A stretch of 64,000 nt of DNA from Herbaspirillum sp. SJZ107 (GCF_006715485.1 NZ_VFNH01000002.1:62001-126000), one strand, 5' to 3'. Counted from the first letter of the stretch, positions 52,183 through 63,528 are shown. The notes: generated from the sequence alone by a model not told the origin. Program-made: numbers and translations.

Positions 52183-52401
52183 TTATGCCACCATGCCGCC
52201 GGCAGGGGTGCGGCGCAGTTCGGTGACGGTGGTCTTGCTGTCGAGGTGTTCGTTCATGACTTCGCGGGCATAGCTGACGCACTTGCCGCAGCAGGTGCCG
52301 ACGCCGAGTTCCTTGTACAGGTCGGCCATCGAGGTCAGGCCGAGGTCGACGGCCTGGCGGATTTCACGGTCGGAGATGTTGTTGCAGACGCAGACGATCA
52401 T
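52183..52401 (-). CDS. bfd: Bacterioferritin-associated ferredoxin
   Basis: Encodes 72 residues with the BFD-type [2Fe-2S] pattern: MIVCVCNNISDREIRQAV (C-x-C near residues 4-6) and GTCCGKCVSYAREVM (C-x2-C near residues 38-41). Bfd passes electrons to the haem of bacterioferritin so that stored ferric iron is reduced and released. A Fur-box-like sequence lies 53 bp upstream of its start, in the region it shares with feoA. Iron starvation would thus induce release and uptake together. Confidence 0.95.
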   Translation of the reverse strand: MIVCVCNNISDREIRQAVDLGLTSMADLYKELGVGTCCGKCVSYAREVMNEHLDSKTTVTELRRTPAGGMVA

Positions 52402-52453
52402 GGTTTCGGTTCCGTTTCGGAGTCTCGCAGCAGGCCAGCGTTGTCTGACCTAT

Positions 52454-52472
52454 AATGCGAATCATTCTCATT
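52454..52472. promoter_or_regulatory. Fur box 1, between bfd and feoA
   Basis: AATGCGAATCATTCTCATT differs from the perfect palindrome AATGAGAATCATTCTCATT at one position and matches the Fur consensus well. It lies nearer bfd and likely controls it. Confidence 0.8.
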
Positions 52473-52571
52473 CGGGTTTGTATTCTCCAGAAGTTAAGTA
52501 GTGAATGCAAGCGTTTTTGTTGCGCGCACATGCATATCCAACGCTGGGTGAACCGAAGTAGACAAAGCGCA

Positions 52572-52590
52572 AATAGAAATAATTCGCATT
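52572..52590. promoter_or_regulatory. Fur box 2, before feoA
   Basis: On the minus strand, AATGCGAATTATTTCTATT matches box 1 at 16 of 19 positions. It lies 61 bp before the feoA start. It is weaker as a palindrome but well placed to repress feoAB. Confidence 0.6.
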
Positions 52591-52650
52591 TAGGTTTATG
52601 ATGCACATATCTGTCTCATCAGCGCTACGTCTCACCACTGGAAGCGAATC

Positions 52651-52917
52651 ATGACTCTTGCACCCACCCTGACCACGCTCGACGCCCTGAAGGCCGGCCA
52701 GAGCGCCACCGTCATCACTCTCGCGCCGGGTTCGCTCGCGGACGCTTCCGGTGCGGACGTCTCGCGCCGCCTGATGGAACTCGGTTTCGTCCCGGGTGAA
52801 CGCATCCGCATGCTGAAAGGCGGCCTGCCCGGCGGGCCGCTGGCGGTCAAGGTCGGCCAGTCCACCTTCGCCCTGCGCCGCTTCGAGGCAGCGCTGATCT
52901 CGATCCAGCCGGAATAA
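52651..52917 (+). CDS. feoA: Ferrous iron transport protein A
   Basis: Encodes 88 residues forming one SH3-like FeoA domain: SLADASGADVSRRLMELGFV then GERIRMLKGGLPGGPLAVKV and FALRRFEAALISIQ. FeoA is a small cytosolic partner needed for FeoB-mediated Fe(II) uptake. It follows two Fur-box-like sites and is 14 bp upstream of feoB. Confidence 0.95.
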   Translation: MTLAPTLTTLDALKAGQSATVITLAPGSLADASGADVSRRLMELGFVPGERIRMLKGGLPGGPLAVKVGQSTFALRRFEAALISIQPE

Positions 52918-52931
52918 ATGGAACATACATA

Positions 52932-54821
<1,890 letters not shown>

Positions 54822-54823
54822 GC

Positions 54824-55087
54824 ATGGTCCAGTACCTTGTCGTCGCCGTCATCGTGCTGCTCGCCGCGCTCTATGCCGGCGGCAAGTACCTGCCGGTCGC
54901 CTGGCGCCGCAAGCTGGTCTACAAGCTGCGCGACCGCGGCCAGGGCAACGGCCGGGTGGCCAAGTGGCTGGACAAGGATGGCAGCTGCGGCAGCGGCTGC
55001 GATACCTGCGGCAGCTGCGAGACCGAGCCGCTGCCGGCAACCGATGCGAAGGGCCGCAAGGTCATCCAGCTGCACGTCAAGCGCTGA
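54824..55087 (+). CDS. FeoB-associated Cys-rich membrane protein
   Basis: Encodes 87 residues: one N-terminal membrane helix (about 4-20), a basic juxtamembrane stretch (WRRKLVYKLRDRGQ), then a cytoplasmic Cys cluster GSCGSGCDTCGSCE near residues 53-66 with four Cys in a C-x3-C-x2-C-x2-C pattern. Small proteins of this kind often follow feoB and are thought to bind iron or a cluster or stabilise FeoB. This is not the winged-helix FeoC. The gene starts 2 bp after the feoB stop, so it is part of the operon. Confidence 0.8.
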   Translation: MVQYLVVAVIVLLAALYAGGKYLPVAWRRKLVYKLRDRGQGNGRVAKWLDKDGSCGSGCDTCGSCETEPLPATDAKGRKVIQLHVKR

Positions 55088-55140
55088 ACGGCGGCCCCGC
55101 GGTCCGAGGCGAGGCCGGGCGCAGTTGGTGAAACTGTGAC

Positions 55141-57306
55141 ATGATGTTGCCCTTCGTTCACCTTCCTGAAACCATGCCCTCCGAACCTGCGCCCTTGCCC
55201 AGCACCGCACACCCGGCCAGTCCCGACATCCGGTTCCGGGAATTGTTCGACCAGGCGCCGGTCAGCATCCAGATACTGGCACCGGACGGGCGCACGCTGC
55301 GCGTCAACAAGGCGTGGAAGGATCTATGGCAGATCCACGAAGGCGCCGCGCTCTGGGACTACGTCATCGGCGAGTACAACGTCCTCACGGATCCCCAGCT
55401 GATCGACAACGGCATCGCGGCGCTGCTGCGGCGTGCGTTTGCCGGCGAGTCGGTGCGGCTGCCTGCCGTCCGCTATGACGTGGCGGCGTTCGGCGGTGCC
55501 GGACCGGTACGCTGGGTCACGGCCCAGGCGCATGCAGTGAAGGACCCTGCCGGGAATATTCTCGAAGTCATGCTGATGCACGAGGACATCACCGAGCGCG
55601 TCGAGACGGAAGCCGCCCTGCGCATGCGCGAAGAACGCTTCCGCTCGCTGGTCATGGCAACCTCGCAGATCGTCTGGACCAACACCCCCGATGGCCGCGT
55701 CGAGGAGGATTCGCCGTCGTGGCGTGCGTTTACCGGCCAGACTTACGAGGAGTGGAAGGAATTCGGGTGGCTGGATGCGGTGCATCCCGACGACCGCGAG
55801 AAAACCAGGACGCTGTGGGCAGCCTGCGTGGCCGCGCGCTCCGTGTTCGAGACCGAATACCGCGTGCGCCGCCCCGACGGCAGCTACCGCTGGATGGCCG
55901 TGAAAGGCGTGCCGCTGTTCGGCGCCGACGGCGCGATCCGCGAATGGATCGGCGCGAATACCGATATCCACGAGAAGGTCATGGCGCAGGCGGAGGTCGT
56001 CCAGCGGCTGCAGCGCGAAAAGCGCAATGCCGCGCTGCTGGCCAAGGTGGCGCAGGCTTCGCGCACCCTGCATACGGCACTGGCCAGCGACGGCATCGCC
56101 AACGCGCTGGTGGACGAGGTGCGCGACATCCTCGACGTGCACCAGGCGGTGGTGTCGCTGACCGAAAGCGACAGCTGGGCGCAAGGCATTACCGCGGTCT
56201 CGCTGTCCGACAAATACGCCGCGTTCCGCGACTATGCGGTCAAGACCGACGGCAGCGGCATCTATGCCGAGGTCTGCCGCACCAACCAGGTCATGCGCTT
56301 TACCCAGGCGCAGCTGGAAGCGCATCCGGCGTGGAAGGGGTTCGGCAGCCATGCCCACGCCCATCCGCCGATGCGCGGCTGGCTGGCCGTTCCCCTGATC
56401 GACCGTGCCGGCCGCAACATCGGCCTGATCCAGGCCTCGGACAAGATCGAAGGCGAGTTCACCGAAGAAGACGAGGCCATCCTCGTGCAGCTCGCCTCGA
56501 TCGCCTCGAACGGCTTCGAGAATGCGCGGCTCTACGGTTCCCTGCAGGAGCAGGACCGGCGCAAGGACGAATTCCTGGCCATGCTGGCCCATGAACTGCG
56601 CAATCCGCTGGCGCCGATTTCGGCTGCGGCCGACATGCTCAGGATCGGCACCGCCAACGAAGAACGGGTACGCCGGGCGAGCGACGTCATCAGCCGCCAG
56701 GTGCGGCACATGACGTCGCTGGTCGACGACTTGCTGGACGTCTCGCGCGTGACCCGGGGCCTGGTCCAGCTCGATACGTCCGTGCTCGACCCGATGACGA
56801 TCGTGGCGAATGCCGTCGAGCAGTCGCGGCCCATGATCGAAGCGCGCGGCCATGCGCTGACGGTCGAAGGCGACGCCGGCGGGGCGCGCATTCTCGGCGA
56901 TCCGCATCGGCTGGTGCAGGTCGTGGTCAACCTGCTCAACAATGCGGCGAAATACACGCCGAACGGCGGCCGCATCGCGCTGCTGGTCGGGCACGCGGCG
57001 GCGGCGGTGACGATCAGCGTGCGTGACGACGGCGTCGGCATCGACGCCCAGCTGCTGCCGCATGTATTCGACCTGTTCACGCAGGCCCAGCGGTCGCCGG
57101 ACCGGGCCCAGGGTGGCCTGGGCATCGGCCTGGCCCTGGTGAAAACCATCATGACCTTGCATGGCGGCACGGTGACCGTGCACAGCGACGGCCTCGGGCA
57201 CGGCAGCGTGTTCACCGTCACGTTCAAGGTGGCGGCGGATCATCCGGCCACGCCAGATCCAGCAGGGCCATCAAACGCCGCGCATCGAACGGCGCCCGCA
57301 CCTTGA
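55141..57306 (+). CDS. PAS/GAF sensor histidine kinase
   Basis: Encodes 721 residues without membrane segments. Order: PAS (about 25-145), a second PAS with PAC (about 150-275, SPSWRAFTGQTYEEWKEFGW and YRVRRPDGSYRWMAVKG), GAF (about 285-455), HisKA with LAMLAHELRNPLAPISAA (phosphorylated His484), and HATPase (NLLNNAAKYTPNGG, DDGVGIDAQLLPHVFDLF, GGLGIGLALVK). It is a cytosolic two-component kinase, and its partner regulator is not adjacent. The start is uncertain (55141 or 55174). The 3' end overlaps the convergent DUF72 gene by 83 bp. Confidence 0.9.
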   Translation: MMLPFVHLPETMPSEPAPLPSTAHPASPDIRFRELFDQAPVSIQILAPDGRTLRVNKAWKDLWQIHEGAALWDYVIGEYNVLTDPQLIDNGIAALLRRAFAGESVRLPAVRYDVAAFGGAGPVRWVTAQAHAVKDPAGNILEVMLMHEDITERVETEAALRMREERFRSLVMATSQIVWTNTPDGRVEEDSPSWRAFTGQTYEEWKEFGWLDAVHPDDREKTRTLWAACVAARSVFETEYRVRRPDGSYRWMAVKGVPLFGADGAIREWIGANTDIHEKVMAQAEVVQRLQREKRNAALLAKVAQASRTLHTALASDGIANALVDEVRDILDVHQAVVSLTESDSWAQGITAVSLSDKYAAFRDYAVKTDGSGIYAEVCRTNQVMRFTQAQLEAHPAWKGFGSHAHAHPPMRGWLAVPLIDRAGRNIGLIQASDKIEGEFTEEDEAILVQLASIASNGFENARLYGSLQEQDRRKDEFLAMLAHELRNPLAPISAAADMLRIGTANEERVRRASDVISRQVRHMTSLVDDLLDVSRVTRGLVQLDTSVLDPMTIVANAVEQSRPMIEARGHALTVEGDAGGARILGDPHRLVQVVVNLLNNAAKYTPNGGRIALLVGHAAAAVTISVRDDGVGIDAQLLPHVFDLFTQAQRSPDRAQGGLGIGLALVKTIMTLHGGTVTVHSDGLGHGSVFTVTFKVAADHPATPDPAGPSNAAHRTAPAP

Positions 57307-58117
57307 TGTCGTTGTCGAAGTAGCAGTACACATCGCGGCTCGGCGCCGCCGGCGGCGCCGCCTGTGAAACCAGCCGCGCATCCGGCGGCTGCTTTCCCTC
57401 GCTCCACAAGCGGATCTTCTCCGCCCAGCGCGCCAGCGAATCGTCCTCGTAGCCGCTCGCATACAGCTCGTGCTCGCCGTGCAGCCGGATGTACATGAAG
57501 TCGGCGGTCACGTCTTCGTCGTTGGGGAACTTGCCGGCGGTGTCGGCCACCACCAGTGCCACGTTATATTTGCGCAGCAGGGCGATGAAGGCGTCGTCGC
57601 GGAAGCTGTCGTGGCGGATCTCGATCGCGTGGCGCAGCGGGCGCACGGCGTCGATCTCGAGCCATTCGCGGCCGATCATCTTGTCGTCGTGCCCGCGCGC
57701 CAGCGCCAGTGCCTCGCCGGTATCGCGCGGGAGCAGGCGCAGGAAGGATTCGATCTTGTCCGGCTCGAAGCGCAGCTGCGGCGGGAACTGCCACAGGATC
57801 GGGCCGAGTTTTTCGCGCAGCGCCAGCATGCCCGAAGCCAGCACGTTGGCCAGCGGCGTTTCGATGCCGCGCAGCTTGAGCATGTGGGTGATGAAACGGT
57901 TGCCCTTGACCGCGAACACGAAGCCCGGCGGCGTGGCCGCGTACCAGGCCGCGTAGCTCGCGGGCCGCTGCAGCGAATAAAAGGAACCGTTGATCTCGAT
58001 GGTGGGGAGGAAGCGCGAGGCGTAGTCCAGCTCGCGCGCCTGGACCAGGCCCGCTGGATAGAACACGCCGCGCCACGGCACGTAGCGCCAGCCCGAGATG
58101 CCGATGTGGATTGCCAT
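57224..58117 (-). CDS. DUF72 (YecE-like) family protein
   Basis: Encodes 297 residues of a TIM-barrel family: HIGISGWRYVPWRGVFYP at the start, EINGSFYSLQRPASYAAWYA, AVKGNRFITHMLKLRG, LPPQLRFEPDKIESFLR-like text (here PPQLRFEPDKIESFL) and VTADFMYIRLHGEHELY, ending in CYFDNDIKVRAPFDARRLM. The family is widespread, and its biochemical role is unknown. The C-terminus is encoded opposite the last 83 bp of the histidine kinase gene. Confidence 0.9.
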   Translation of the reverse strand: MAIHIGISGWRYVPWRGVFYPAGLVQARELDYASRFLPTIEINGSFYSLQRPASYAAWYAATPPGFVFAVKGNRFITHMLKLRGIETPLANVLASGMLALREKLGPILWQFPPQLRFEPDKIESFLRLLPRDTGEALALARGHDDKMIGREWLEIDAVRPLRHAIEIRHDSFRDDAFIALLRKYNVALVVADTAGKFPNDEDVTADFMYIRLHGEHELYASGYEDDSLARWAEKIRLWSEGKQPPDARLVSQAAPPAAPSRDVYCYFDNDIKVRAPFDARRLMALLDLAWPDDPPPP

Positions 58118-58188
58118 CCCCCGATCTTAGGGGGCGGGCCGTCACGGCTCGGTGCGCTGCCGAACCGTGCCCGCTCGAGCGGCCTGGA

Positions 58189-60111
58189 TCAGCGTGCCGC
58201 GTTCACGACCGGCAACTCGATCGCGCTGTCCATGCCCGGCGCGTGGTAGACGCGCTGGTTGGCCTTGCGGTAGTCGCCCGGCTTGGCATGGAAGATGTTC
58301 GGCACGAAGGTCTGCGGGTTGCGGTCGTACAGCGGGAACCAGCTCGACTGGATCTGCACCATGATGCGGTGGCCCGGCAGGAACACGTGGTCGACGTTCG
58401 GCAGCGCGAAGCGGTAGCGCTCGGCCTTGTTGGCCGGGATCGCGGCCGGCTTGTCCAGGCCCTGGCGGTAGCGGCCGCGGAAGATGTCCATCGCGATCGG
58501 CAGCTGGTAGCCGCCCAGTTCCGGCTGGGCCGCGACTTCGTCCGGGTAGACGTCGATCAGTTTCACGACCCAGTCGCTGTCGGTGCCGCTGGTCGAGGCG
58601 AACAGGTTGACCATCGGCTGGCCGGCCAGCTGCAGCGGCGCGGTGAGCGGTGCGGTCACGTAGGTCAGCACGTCCGGACGGTCCGAGTAGGAACGCTGGT
58701 CGGTGACCAGCCACGGCTTCCACACCGTGCCTTCGCCCATGCGCACCGGACGCGGCACGAAGGGCACCGGCTTGGCCGGGTCGGACACGTATTCGTCGTA
58801 GGCGGCGGCCTTGGCGTCACCTTTCTCGAACCCGAGTCCGTAGCCGGCCTTCAGGTACAGCGGCGTGGACGCCTGTGCCAGCGGCCACCCATCGAGGCGG
58901 CGCCAGCGGTTGACGCCGGTCTGGTACGACCATACCGGCGGCGTGTCGAAGGCCGGCGCGCCATCCTTCAGGTACTGGTTAAAGAAGGGCAGCATGACCT
59001 CGCGCCGGAATTGCTGGGCGGTGTCGCCGGTGAATTTCAGGGCGCCGAGCGACGAGCCCTCGTAGTTCACGCCGCTGTGGCGCCATGGGCCCACCACCAG
59101 CGAATTCAGCTTGTTCTGCGTATCCTTCGGCTCCACCGCGGCATAGGTGGCGTAGGCGCCGTAGATGTCTTCCTGGTCCCAGCGTCCGACCACGGTCATG
59201 GTCGGCACCGTCAACGGGCGCTTGGCCAGGATGCGGTCGAGCGCCTGCTCCTGCCAGAAGCTGTCGTAGGCCGGATGCTCGAACAGTTTTTTCGTGAAGT
59301 TCAGCTGGTCGACGCCGTACATGTGCGCAAAGTCGGCGGTCGAGCCGGCGCGCAAGAAGGCGTCGTAGTCGTCCCAGGTGCCGGTGACGATCTGCTGGCC
59401 TTCGCCGCGCGCCGAGTTCTGGCTGGCGATGTACGACAGGTTCGGATTGCGGAAGGCGCCGTTGTGGAACCAGTCGTCGCCGCGCCAGCCGTCGACCATG
59501 GGACTCATCGGCACTGCCGCCTTCAGGGCCGGGTGCGGCTCGGCCAGCGCCATCAGCACGGTAAAACCTTCGTACGAGGACCCGACCATGCCGACCTTGC
59601 CGTTCGACTGCGGGATGTTTTTCACCAGCCAGTCGATGGTGTCGTATGCATCGGTGACGTGGTCGACTTGCGTGTTGTTGAGCGGGCCGCGCACCGGGCG
59701 CGTCATCACGTAGTCGCCTTCGGAGCCGTACTTGCCGCGCACGTCCTGGAACACGCGGATGTAGCCGTTCTCGATGAAGGCATCGTCGCCGTCGCCCAGG
59801 ATCGAGCTGATGTGCGGACTCTTCATGCGGCCGGCGCGGCGCGCCGCGTTGTACGGGGTACGGGTCAGCATGATCGGCGCCTTGGCCGCGCCCGCCGTTG
59901 CCTGTTTGGGGATCACGACCACGGTGTACAGCTTGACGCCGTCGCGCATCGGGATCATGAACTCCTGCTTGACGTAGTCGGCGTTCGGGACCGTCGTGGA
60001 GAATTTTGCGCTGGGGATGTCGGGCGCCATCGGCGCCGTCTGGGCCGGGGTGGCGCCGTGGAGGGTGAACAAAGCAAGGGAAAGGGCGGACAGGGACAAC
60101 AGGCGCGGCAT
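58189..60111 (-). CDS. CocE/NonD hydrolase, alpha-amino-acid ester hydrolase-like
   Basis: Encodes 640 residues from MPRLLSLSALSLALF, whose ATG follows GGAGATCCCTG on the minus strand; a longer form to 60162 is less likely. A signal peptide is followed by the alpha/beta-hydrolase of the X-Pro dipeptidyl-peptidase/CocE class: DVRGKYGSEGDYVMTRPVRG, KVGMVGSSYEGFTVLMALA with the nucleophile Ser, DGWRGDDWFHNGAFR, VVGRWDQEDIYGA (Asp) and VVGPWRHSGVNYEG (His), plus a C-terminal jelly-roll domain. The GSSYEG and DDWFHNGAFR motifs fit alpha-amino-acid ester hydrolases such as ampicillin acylases. The natural substrate is unknown. Confidence 0.87.
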   Translation of the reverse strand: MPRLLSLSALSLALFTLHGATPAQTAPMAPDIPSAKFSTTVPNADYVKQEFMIPMRDGVKLYTVVVIPKQATAGAAKAPIMLTRTPYNAARRAGRMKSPHISSILGDGDDAFIENGYIRVFQDVRGKYGSEGDYVMTRPVRGPLNNTQVDHVTDAYDTIDWLVKNIPQSNGKVGMVGSSYEGFTVLMALAEPHPALKAAVPMSPMVDGWRGDDWFHNGAFRNPNLSYIASQNSARGEGQQIVTGTWDDYDAFLRAGSTADFAHMYGVDQLNFTKKLFEHPAYDSFWQEQALDRILAKRPLTVPTMTVVGRWDQEDIYGAYATYAAVEPKDTQNKLNSLVVGPWRHSGVNYEGSSLGALKFTGDTAQQFRREVMLPFFNQYLKDGAPAFDTPPVWSYQTGVNRWRRLDGWPLAQASTPLYLKAGYGLGFEKGDAKAAAYDEYVSDPAKPVPFVPRPVRMGEGTVWKPWLVTDQRSYSDRPDVLTYVTAPLTAPLQLAGQPMVNLFASTSGTDSDWVVKLIDVYPDEVAAQPELGGYQLPIAMDIFRGRYRQGLDKPAAIPANKAERYRFALPNVDHVFLPGHRIMVQIQSSWFPLYDRNPQTFVPNIFHAKPGDYRKANQRVYHAPGMDSAIELPVVNAAR

Positions 60112-60244
60112 CAGGGATCTCCAGGACGGTTGGGCAAGCTGCAACCTGGTTAAAAGTTGCATCGAAGCATAGTACCGAAGCTGAAGATCGCCTGCAATCC
60201 GCGCCTGTGATCGGCCCCCCGTCAGGGGCGCCCGGGCCGAAGCG

Positions 60245-61834
60245 TCAGGCCGGCAGCAGCGTGCGCGGACGCTTGCCCTGCACCTCGGCGCCGTGCACCT
60301 TGAACACGCTGAACACCTCGCCCAGGTGGCGCGCCTGCTCGTTCATCGACGCCGCCGCCGCCGCGGCTTCCTCGACCAGCGCCGCATTCTGCTGGGTCGC
60401 GTTGTCCATCTCGGCGATCGCCTGGTTGACCTGGGCAATGCCGGCCTGCTGCTGTTCGCCGGCGTTGGCGATCTCGCCGATGATGTCGTTGACGCGGGTG
60501 ACGCTGGCGACGATCTCGCGCATCGTGCCGCCGGCCTCGGTCACCAGCTTGGCGCCGGCGCCGACCTTGGCCACCGAATCGTCGATCAGGGTGCGCACTT
60601 CCTTCGCGGCGGTGGCCGAGCGCTGCGCCAGGCTGCGCACCTCGGATGCCACCACGGCGAAGCCGCGCCCCTGTTCGCCGGCGCGCGCCGCTTCCACCGC
60701 CGCGTTCAGGGCCAGGATATTGGTCTGGAAAGCGATGCCGTCGATCACGCCGATGATGTCGGCGATGCGGCGCGCCGAAGCGTCGATCGCATCCATGGTG
60801 CTGACCACCTGCTCGACCACGGTGCCGCCGCGCTGGGCCACTGCCGCCGCTTCCGAGGCCAGGCCGCTGGCATGACGCGCATTGCCGGCGTTCTGCTGGA
60901 CCGCGCCGGTCAGCTGTTCCAGCGTGGCCGCGGTCTCTTCGAGCGAGCCGGCCTGCTCCTCGGTGCGGCTGGACAGGTCCTGGTTGCCGCTGGCGATCTG
61001 GCTGGAAGCGCTGGCGATGGTGCGGATGCCGTTGTCGACTTCGCCGACGATGCCGGACAGGCTGTCGTTCATGTCGCGCAGCGCGCGCAGCAGGCGCGCC
61101 GTTTCGTCGTCGCCATGCGCCTCGATCGCGGTGGTCAGGTCGCCCGCCGCGACCTGGCCCGCCAGGCGCACGGCACTCGACAGCGGCCCGCGGATGCTGC
61201 GCGAGATCAGGTGGCCGACCAGCATCAGCACGCCGGACAGCAGCAGCGCCGCACCCGAGAACATCCACACGCGCGGCCAGAACACGGCGTCCAGCGCATC
61301 CATGTAGACACCGGAGCCGAGCACCCAGCCCCACTCGGGTACGCCTTTCACGTAGGACAGCTTGGGCACCGGCGCCTCGTTGCCCGGTTTCGGCCACATG
61401 TACGACAGGAAGCCGCCGCCCTGGGCACGTACCAGGTCGACCATGGCCACGAACAGGTGCAGGCCGTTGGGATCGGCCTTGGCGCTCAGGTCCTGGCCCT
61501 GCAGCTTGGGCGAGATCGGGTGCATGAGCATGCGCGGCTGCATGTCGTTGACCCAGAAGTACTCCTGGCCGTCGTAGCGCAGGCCGCGCAGCGCGTCCAG
61601 CGCCTCGCGTTTGGCCTGGGCTTCGGGCATGGCGCCGCTGGCGGCGAGCTGCTGGTAGCGTGTCACCACGCCGCTGGCGACTTCGACGGCCTGGCGCACG
61701 GTGCGGCCGCGCTCTTCTTCGATCAGGCGGCGTTCGGAGAGCAGGAAGACGGCAGCGACGGCCAGGATGCCGATGCCGGTGATCAGGGTCAGCAGACCCA
61801 GTTTTTGCGAGATGTTGAGTCGGGATAGGAACAT
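60245..61834 (-). CDS. Methyl-accepting chemotaxis protein with single Cache sensor
   Basis: Encodes 529 residues: helix 1 (about 11-30), a periplasmic single-Cache domain (about 35-185, [20 protein letters not shown] and [15 protein letters not shown]), helix 2 (about 190-212), HAMP, and the signalling domain with the conserved tip [20 protein letters not shown] and [20 protein letters not shown]. No C-terminal CheR-tethering pentapeptide of the xWxxF kind is seen. Single-Cache sensors often bind small organic acids. A sigma-28-like -10 element precedes it. Confidence 0.93.
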   Translation of the reverse strand: MFLSRLNISQKLGLLTLITGIGILAVAAVFLLSERRLIEEERGRTVRQAVEVASGVVTRYQQLAASGAMPEAQAKREALDALRGLRYDGQEYFWVNDMQPRMLMHPISPKLQGQDLSAKADPNGLHLFVAMVDLVRAQGGGFLSYMWPKPGNEAPVPKLSYVKGVPEWGWVLGSGVYMDALDAVFWPRVWMFSGAALLLSGVLMLVGHLISRSIRGPLSSAVRLAGQVAAGDLTTAIEAHGDDETARLLRALRDMNDSLSGIVGEVDNGIRTIASASSQIASGNQDLSSRTEEQAGSLEETAATLEQLTGAVQQNAGNARHASGLASEAAAVAQRGGTVVEQVVSTMDAIDASARRIADIIGVIDGIAFQTNILALNAAVEAARAGEQGRGFAVVASEVRSLAQRSATAAKEVRTLIDDSVAKVGAGAKLVTEAGGTMREIVASVTRVNDIIGEIANAGEQQQAGIAQVNQAIAEMDNATQQNAALVEEAAAAAASMNEQARHLGEVFSVFKVHGAEVQGKRPRTLLPA

Positions 61835-61855
61835 GGCGGAGGGTAGGGGCGCAAG

Positions 61856-61877
61856 TTATCGGCAGTTCAAGGGTAAT
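61856..61877 (-). promoter_or_regulatory. Sigma-28 (FliA)-like promoter of the chemoreceptor
   Basis: On the minus strand, GCCGATAA (61863-61856) is a perfect FliA -10 element, 22 bp before the receptor ATG. A poor TCAA stands in the -35 region at suboptimal spacing. Chemoreceptor genes are typical FliA targets. Confidence 0.5.
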
Positions 61878-62025
61878 TGAACCGAAATTGACGATCTATC
61901 AGGGAGAATAGGCAAGTATAACAACAAGTTGCTTGTTCACAATATAAATTGTCAGATTTGCTGATGTCTTTGGGTATTTGCACAACAGTGCTAAGCTAGC
62001 GCCATTTTCCGAGCTGGAATTGACC

Positions 62026-62709
62026 ATGATCATCGTCCACCACCTGAACAACTCCCGCTCCCAGCGCATCCTGTGGCTGCTGGAGGAACTCGGCCTGGCC
62101 TACGAGATCAAAAAATACCAGCGCGACCCGAAGACGATGCTGGCGCCGCCCGAGCTGCGTGCCGTGCATCCGCTGGGCAAGTCGCCGGTGATCAGCGATG
62201 GTGACACTGTGGTGGCCGAATCGGGCGCCATCGTCGAGTACCTGATCGAACGCCACGGCGTGGGCGCGGAAGGTTCGGCCCTGGCGCCGGCGCCGGGCAC
62301 GCCCGAGCGCCTGCTGTACACCTACTTCCTGCACTACGCCGAGGGATCGATGATGCCGCCGCTGCTGCTCAAGCTGGTGTTCGACCGCGTGGCGAACGGC
62401 CCGGCACCGTTCTTCGTGCGCCCGATCGCGCGCGGCATCGCCGGCAAGGTGCTGGGTACCTTCGTCCAGCCGCAGATCGACCGCCACCTCGGCTACCTGG
62501 AAGCGGAGCTGGGCAAGCGCACCTGGTTCGCCGGCAGCCAGTTCTCGGCGGCCGACATCCAGATGAGCTTCCCGCTGGAAGCGGCCGCGGCGCGTGGCGG
62601 GCTGGATGGACGCTATCCGAACCTGGTCGCCTTCCTCGAACGCATCCATGCGCGCCCGGCCTACCGCCAGGCGCTCGAACGCGGCGGCAAGTACGATTTC
62701 GTCAAATAA
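62026..62709 (+). CDS. Glutathione S-transferase family protein
   Basis: Encodes 227 residues from MIIVHHLNNSRSQRILWLLE, where Asn/Ser near residues 9-12 take the catalytic position of beta/theta-like bacterial GSTs. VHPLGKSPVISDGDTVVAES gives the glutathione-binding cis-Pro and Glu-Ser. The C-terminal helical domain contains FAGSQFSAADIQMSFPLEAA. The substrate is unknown. An in-frame ATG at 61978 is further upstream but lacks family similarity. It precedes the exonuclease gene by 32 bp. Confidence 0.9.
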   Translation: MIIVHHLNNSRSQRILWLLEELGLAYEIKKYQRDPKTMLAPPELRAVHPLGKSPVISDGDTVVAESGAIVEYLIERHGVGAEGSALAPAPGTPERLLYTYFLHYAEGSMMPPLLLKLVFDRVANGPAPFFVRPIARGIAGKVLGTFVQPQIDRHLGYLEAELGKRTWFAGSQFSAADIQMSFPLEAAAARGGLDGRYPNLVAFLERIHARPAYRQALERGGKYDFVK

Positions 62710-62741
62710 ATATAGTCATAAGCAAGGAACATCACCCCGAC

Positions 62742-63518
62742 ATGGCCAAGCTGCTCGCCATTGACGGCCTGAACATCGTGCGCCGCGTGTACGAGGCCAG
62801 TCCGGAGCCGGACTCGGACCTGAAGGCCAGCATCGCGCTGCGCCATGCGCTGTCCTCGTTCCGCAACGTGCTGGAGGCGCATGCGCCGACCCATGTGCTG
62901 GCCGCCTTCGACTACGGCGGCAATAACTGGCGCCATGCGCTGTACCCGCGCTACCGCGAGGGCAGGGCGCCGATGCCGTCCTACCTGCGCGATGCGCTGC
63001 CGGGCTTCCACCAGCGCCTGCGCGAGGTCGGCCTGCACGTGGTGACGATCCCGGAAGTGGAAGCCGACGACGTGATCGCCACCGGCGTCACGCGCTGGCT
63101 GGCGGAAGGGCGCGGCGAGGCGATCGTCGCCACCACCGACAAGGACTTGCACTGCCTGATAGCGGACGGCGCCCTGGTGTGGGATCATTTCAAGGGCGAG
63201 TGGCACGACGATGCCTGGGTGCGCGCGCGCTTCGGCGTCGCGCCCGAGCGCATGCTCGACCTGCTGGCGCTGATGGGCGATCCGACCGACGGCGTGCCCG
63301 GGGTCGACAAGGTCGGCATGAAGACCGCGGCACGCCTGCTGAATGCCTACGGCGACCTGGATGCCGTCATGGCCGGCGCCGGCATCCTCAAGACGCCGCT
63401 CGGCGAACGCCTGCGCGCCGGGCGCGAGATCCTGGCGCTGTCGCGCCGGCTGGTGCAACTGAAGACCGACGTGCGGCTGGGCGTGACCTGGAAGATGCTG
63501 GCCTACGACGCACACTGA
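62742..63518 (+). CDS. 5'-3' exonuclease / flap endonuclease (Xni-like)
   Basis: Encodes 258 residues of the polymerase I 5'-nuclease superfamily without polymerase: LLAIDGLNIVRRVYEAS (first metal Asp), AAFDYGGNNWRHALYPRYRE, EVEADDVIATG and TTDKDLHCLI (metal-binding acidic residues), and GDPTDGVPGVDKVGMKTAARLL (helix-3-turn-helix DNA-binding element). It resembles E. coli ExoIX (Xni) and would trim flaps or RNA primers. It stands between a GST and the receiver-like gene. Confidence 0.87.
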   Translation: MAKLLAIDGLNIVRRVYEASPEPDSDLKASIALRHALSSFRNVLEAHAPTHVLAAFDYGGNNWRHALYPRYREGRAPMPSYLRDALPGFHQRLREVGLHVVTIPEVEADDVIATGVTRWLAEGRGEAIVATTDKDLHCLIADGALVWDHFKGEWHDDAWVRARFGVAPERMLDLLALMGDPTDGVPGVDKVGMKTAARLLNAYGDLDAVMAGAGILKTPLGERLRAGREILALSRRLVQLKTDVRLGVTWKMLAYDAH

Positions 63519-63528
63519 AAGGAATCAC

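Noticed and set aside
54824..55087. Assignment of the third feo gene as feoC
   Set aside because: It has a membrane helix and Cys cluster but no winged-helix pattern, so it is not classical FeoC.
61923..61937. AACAAG-TTG-CTTGTT palindrome between the chemoreceptor and GST genes
   Set aside because: Six-bp arms in an AT-rich stretch are easily random. No regulator or conserved spacing supports a function.
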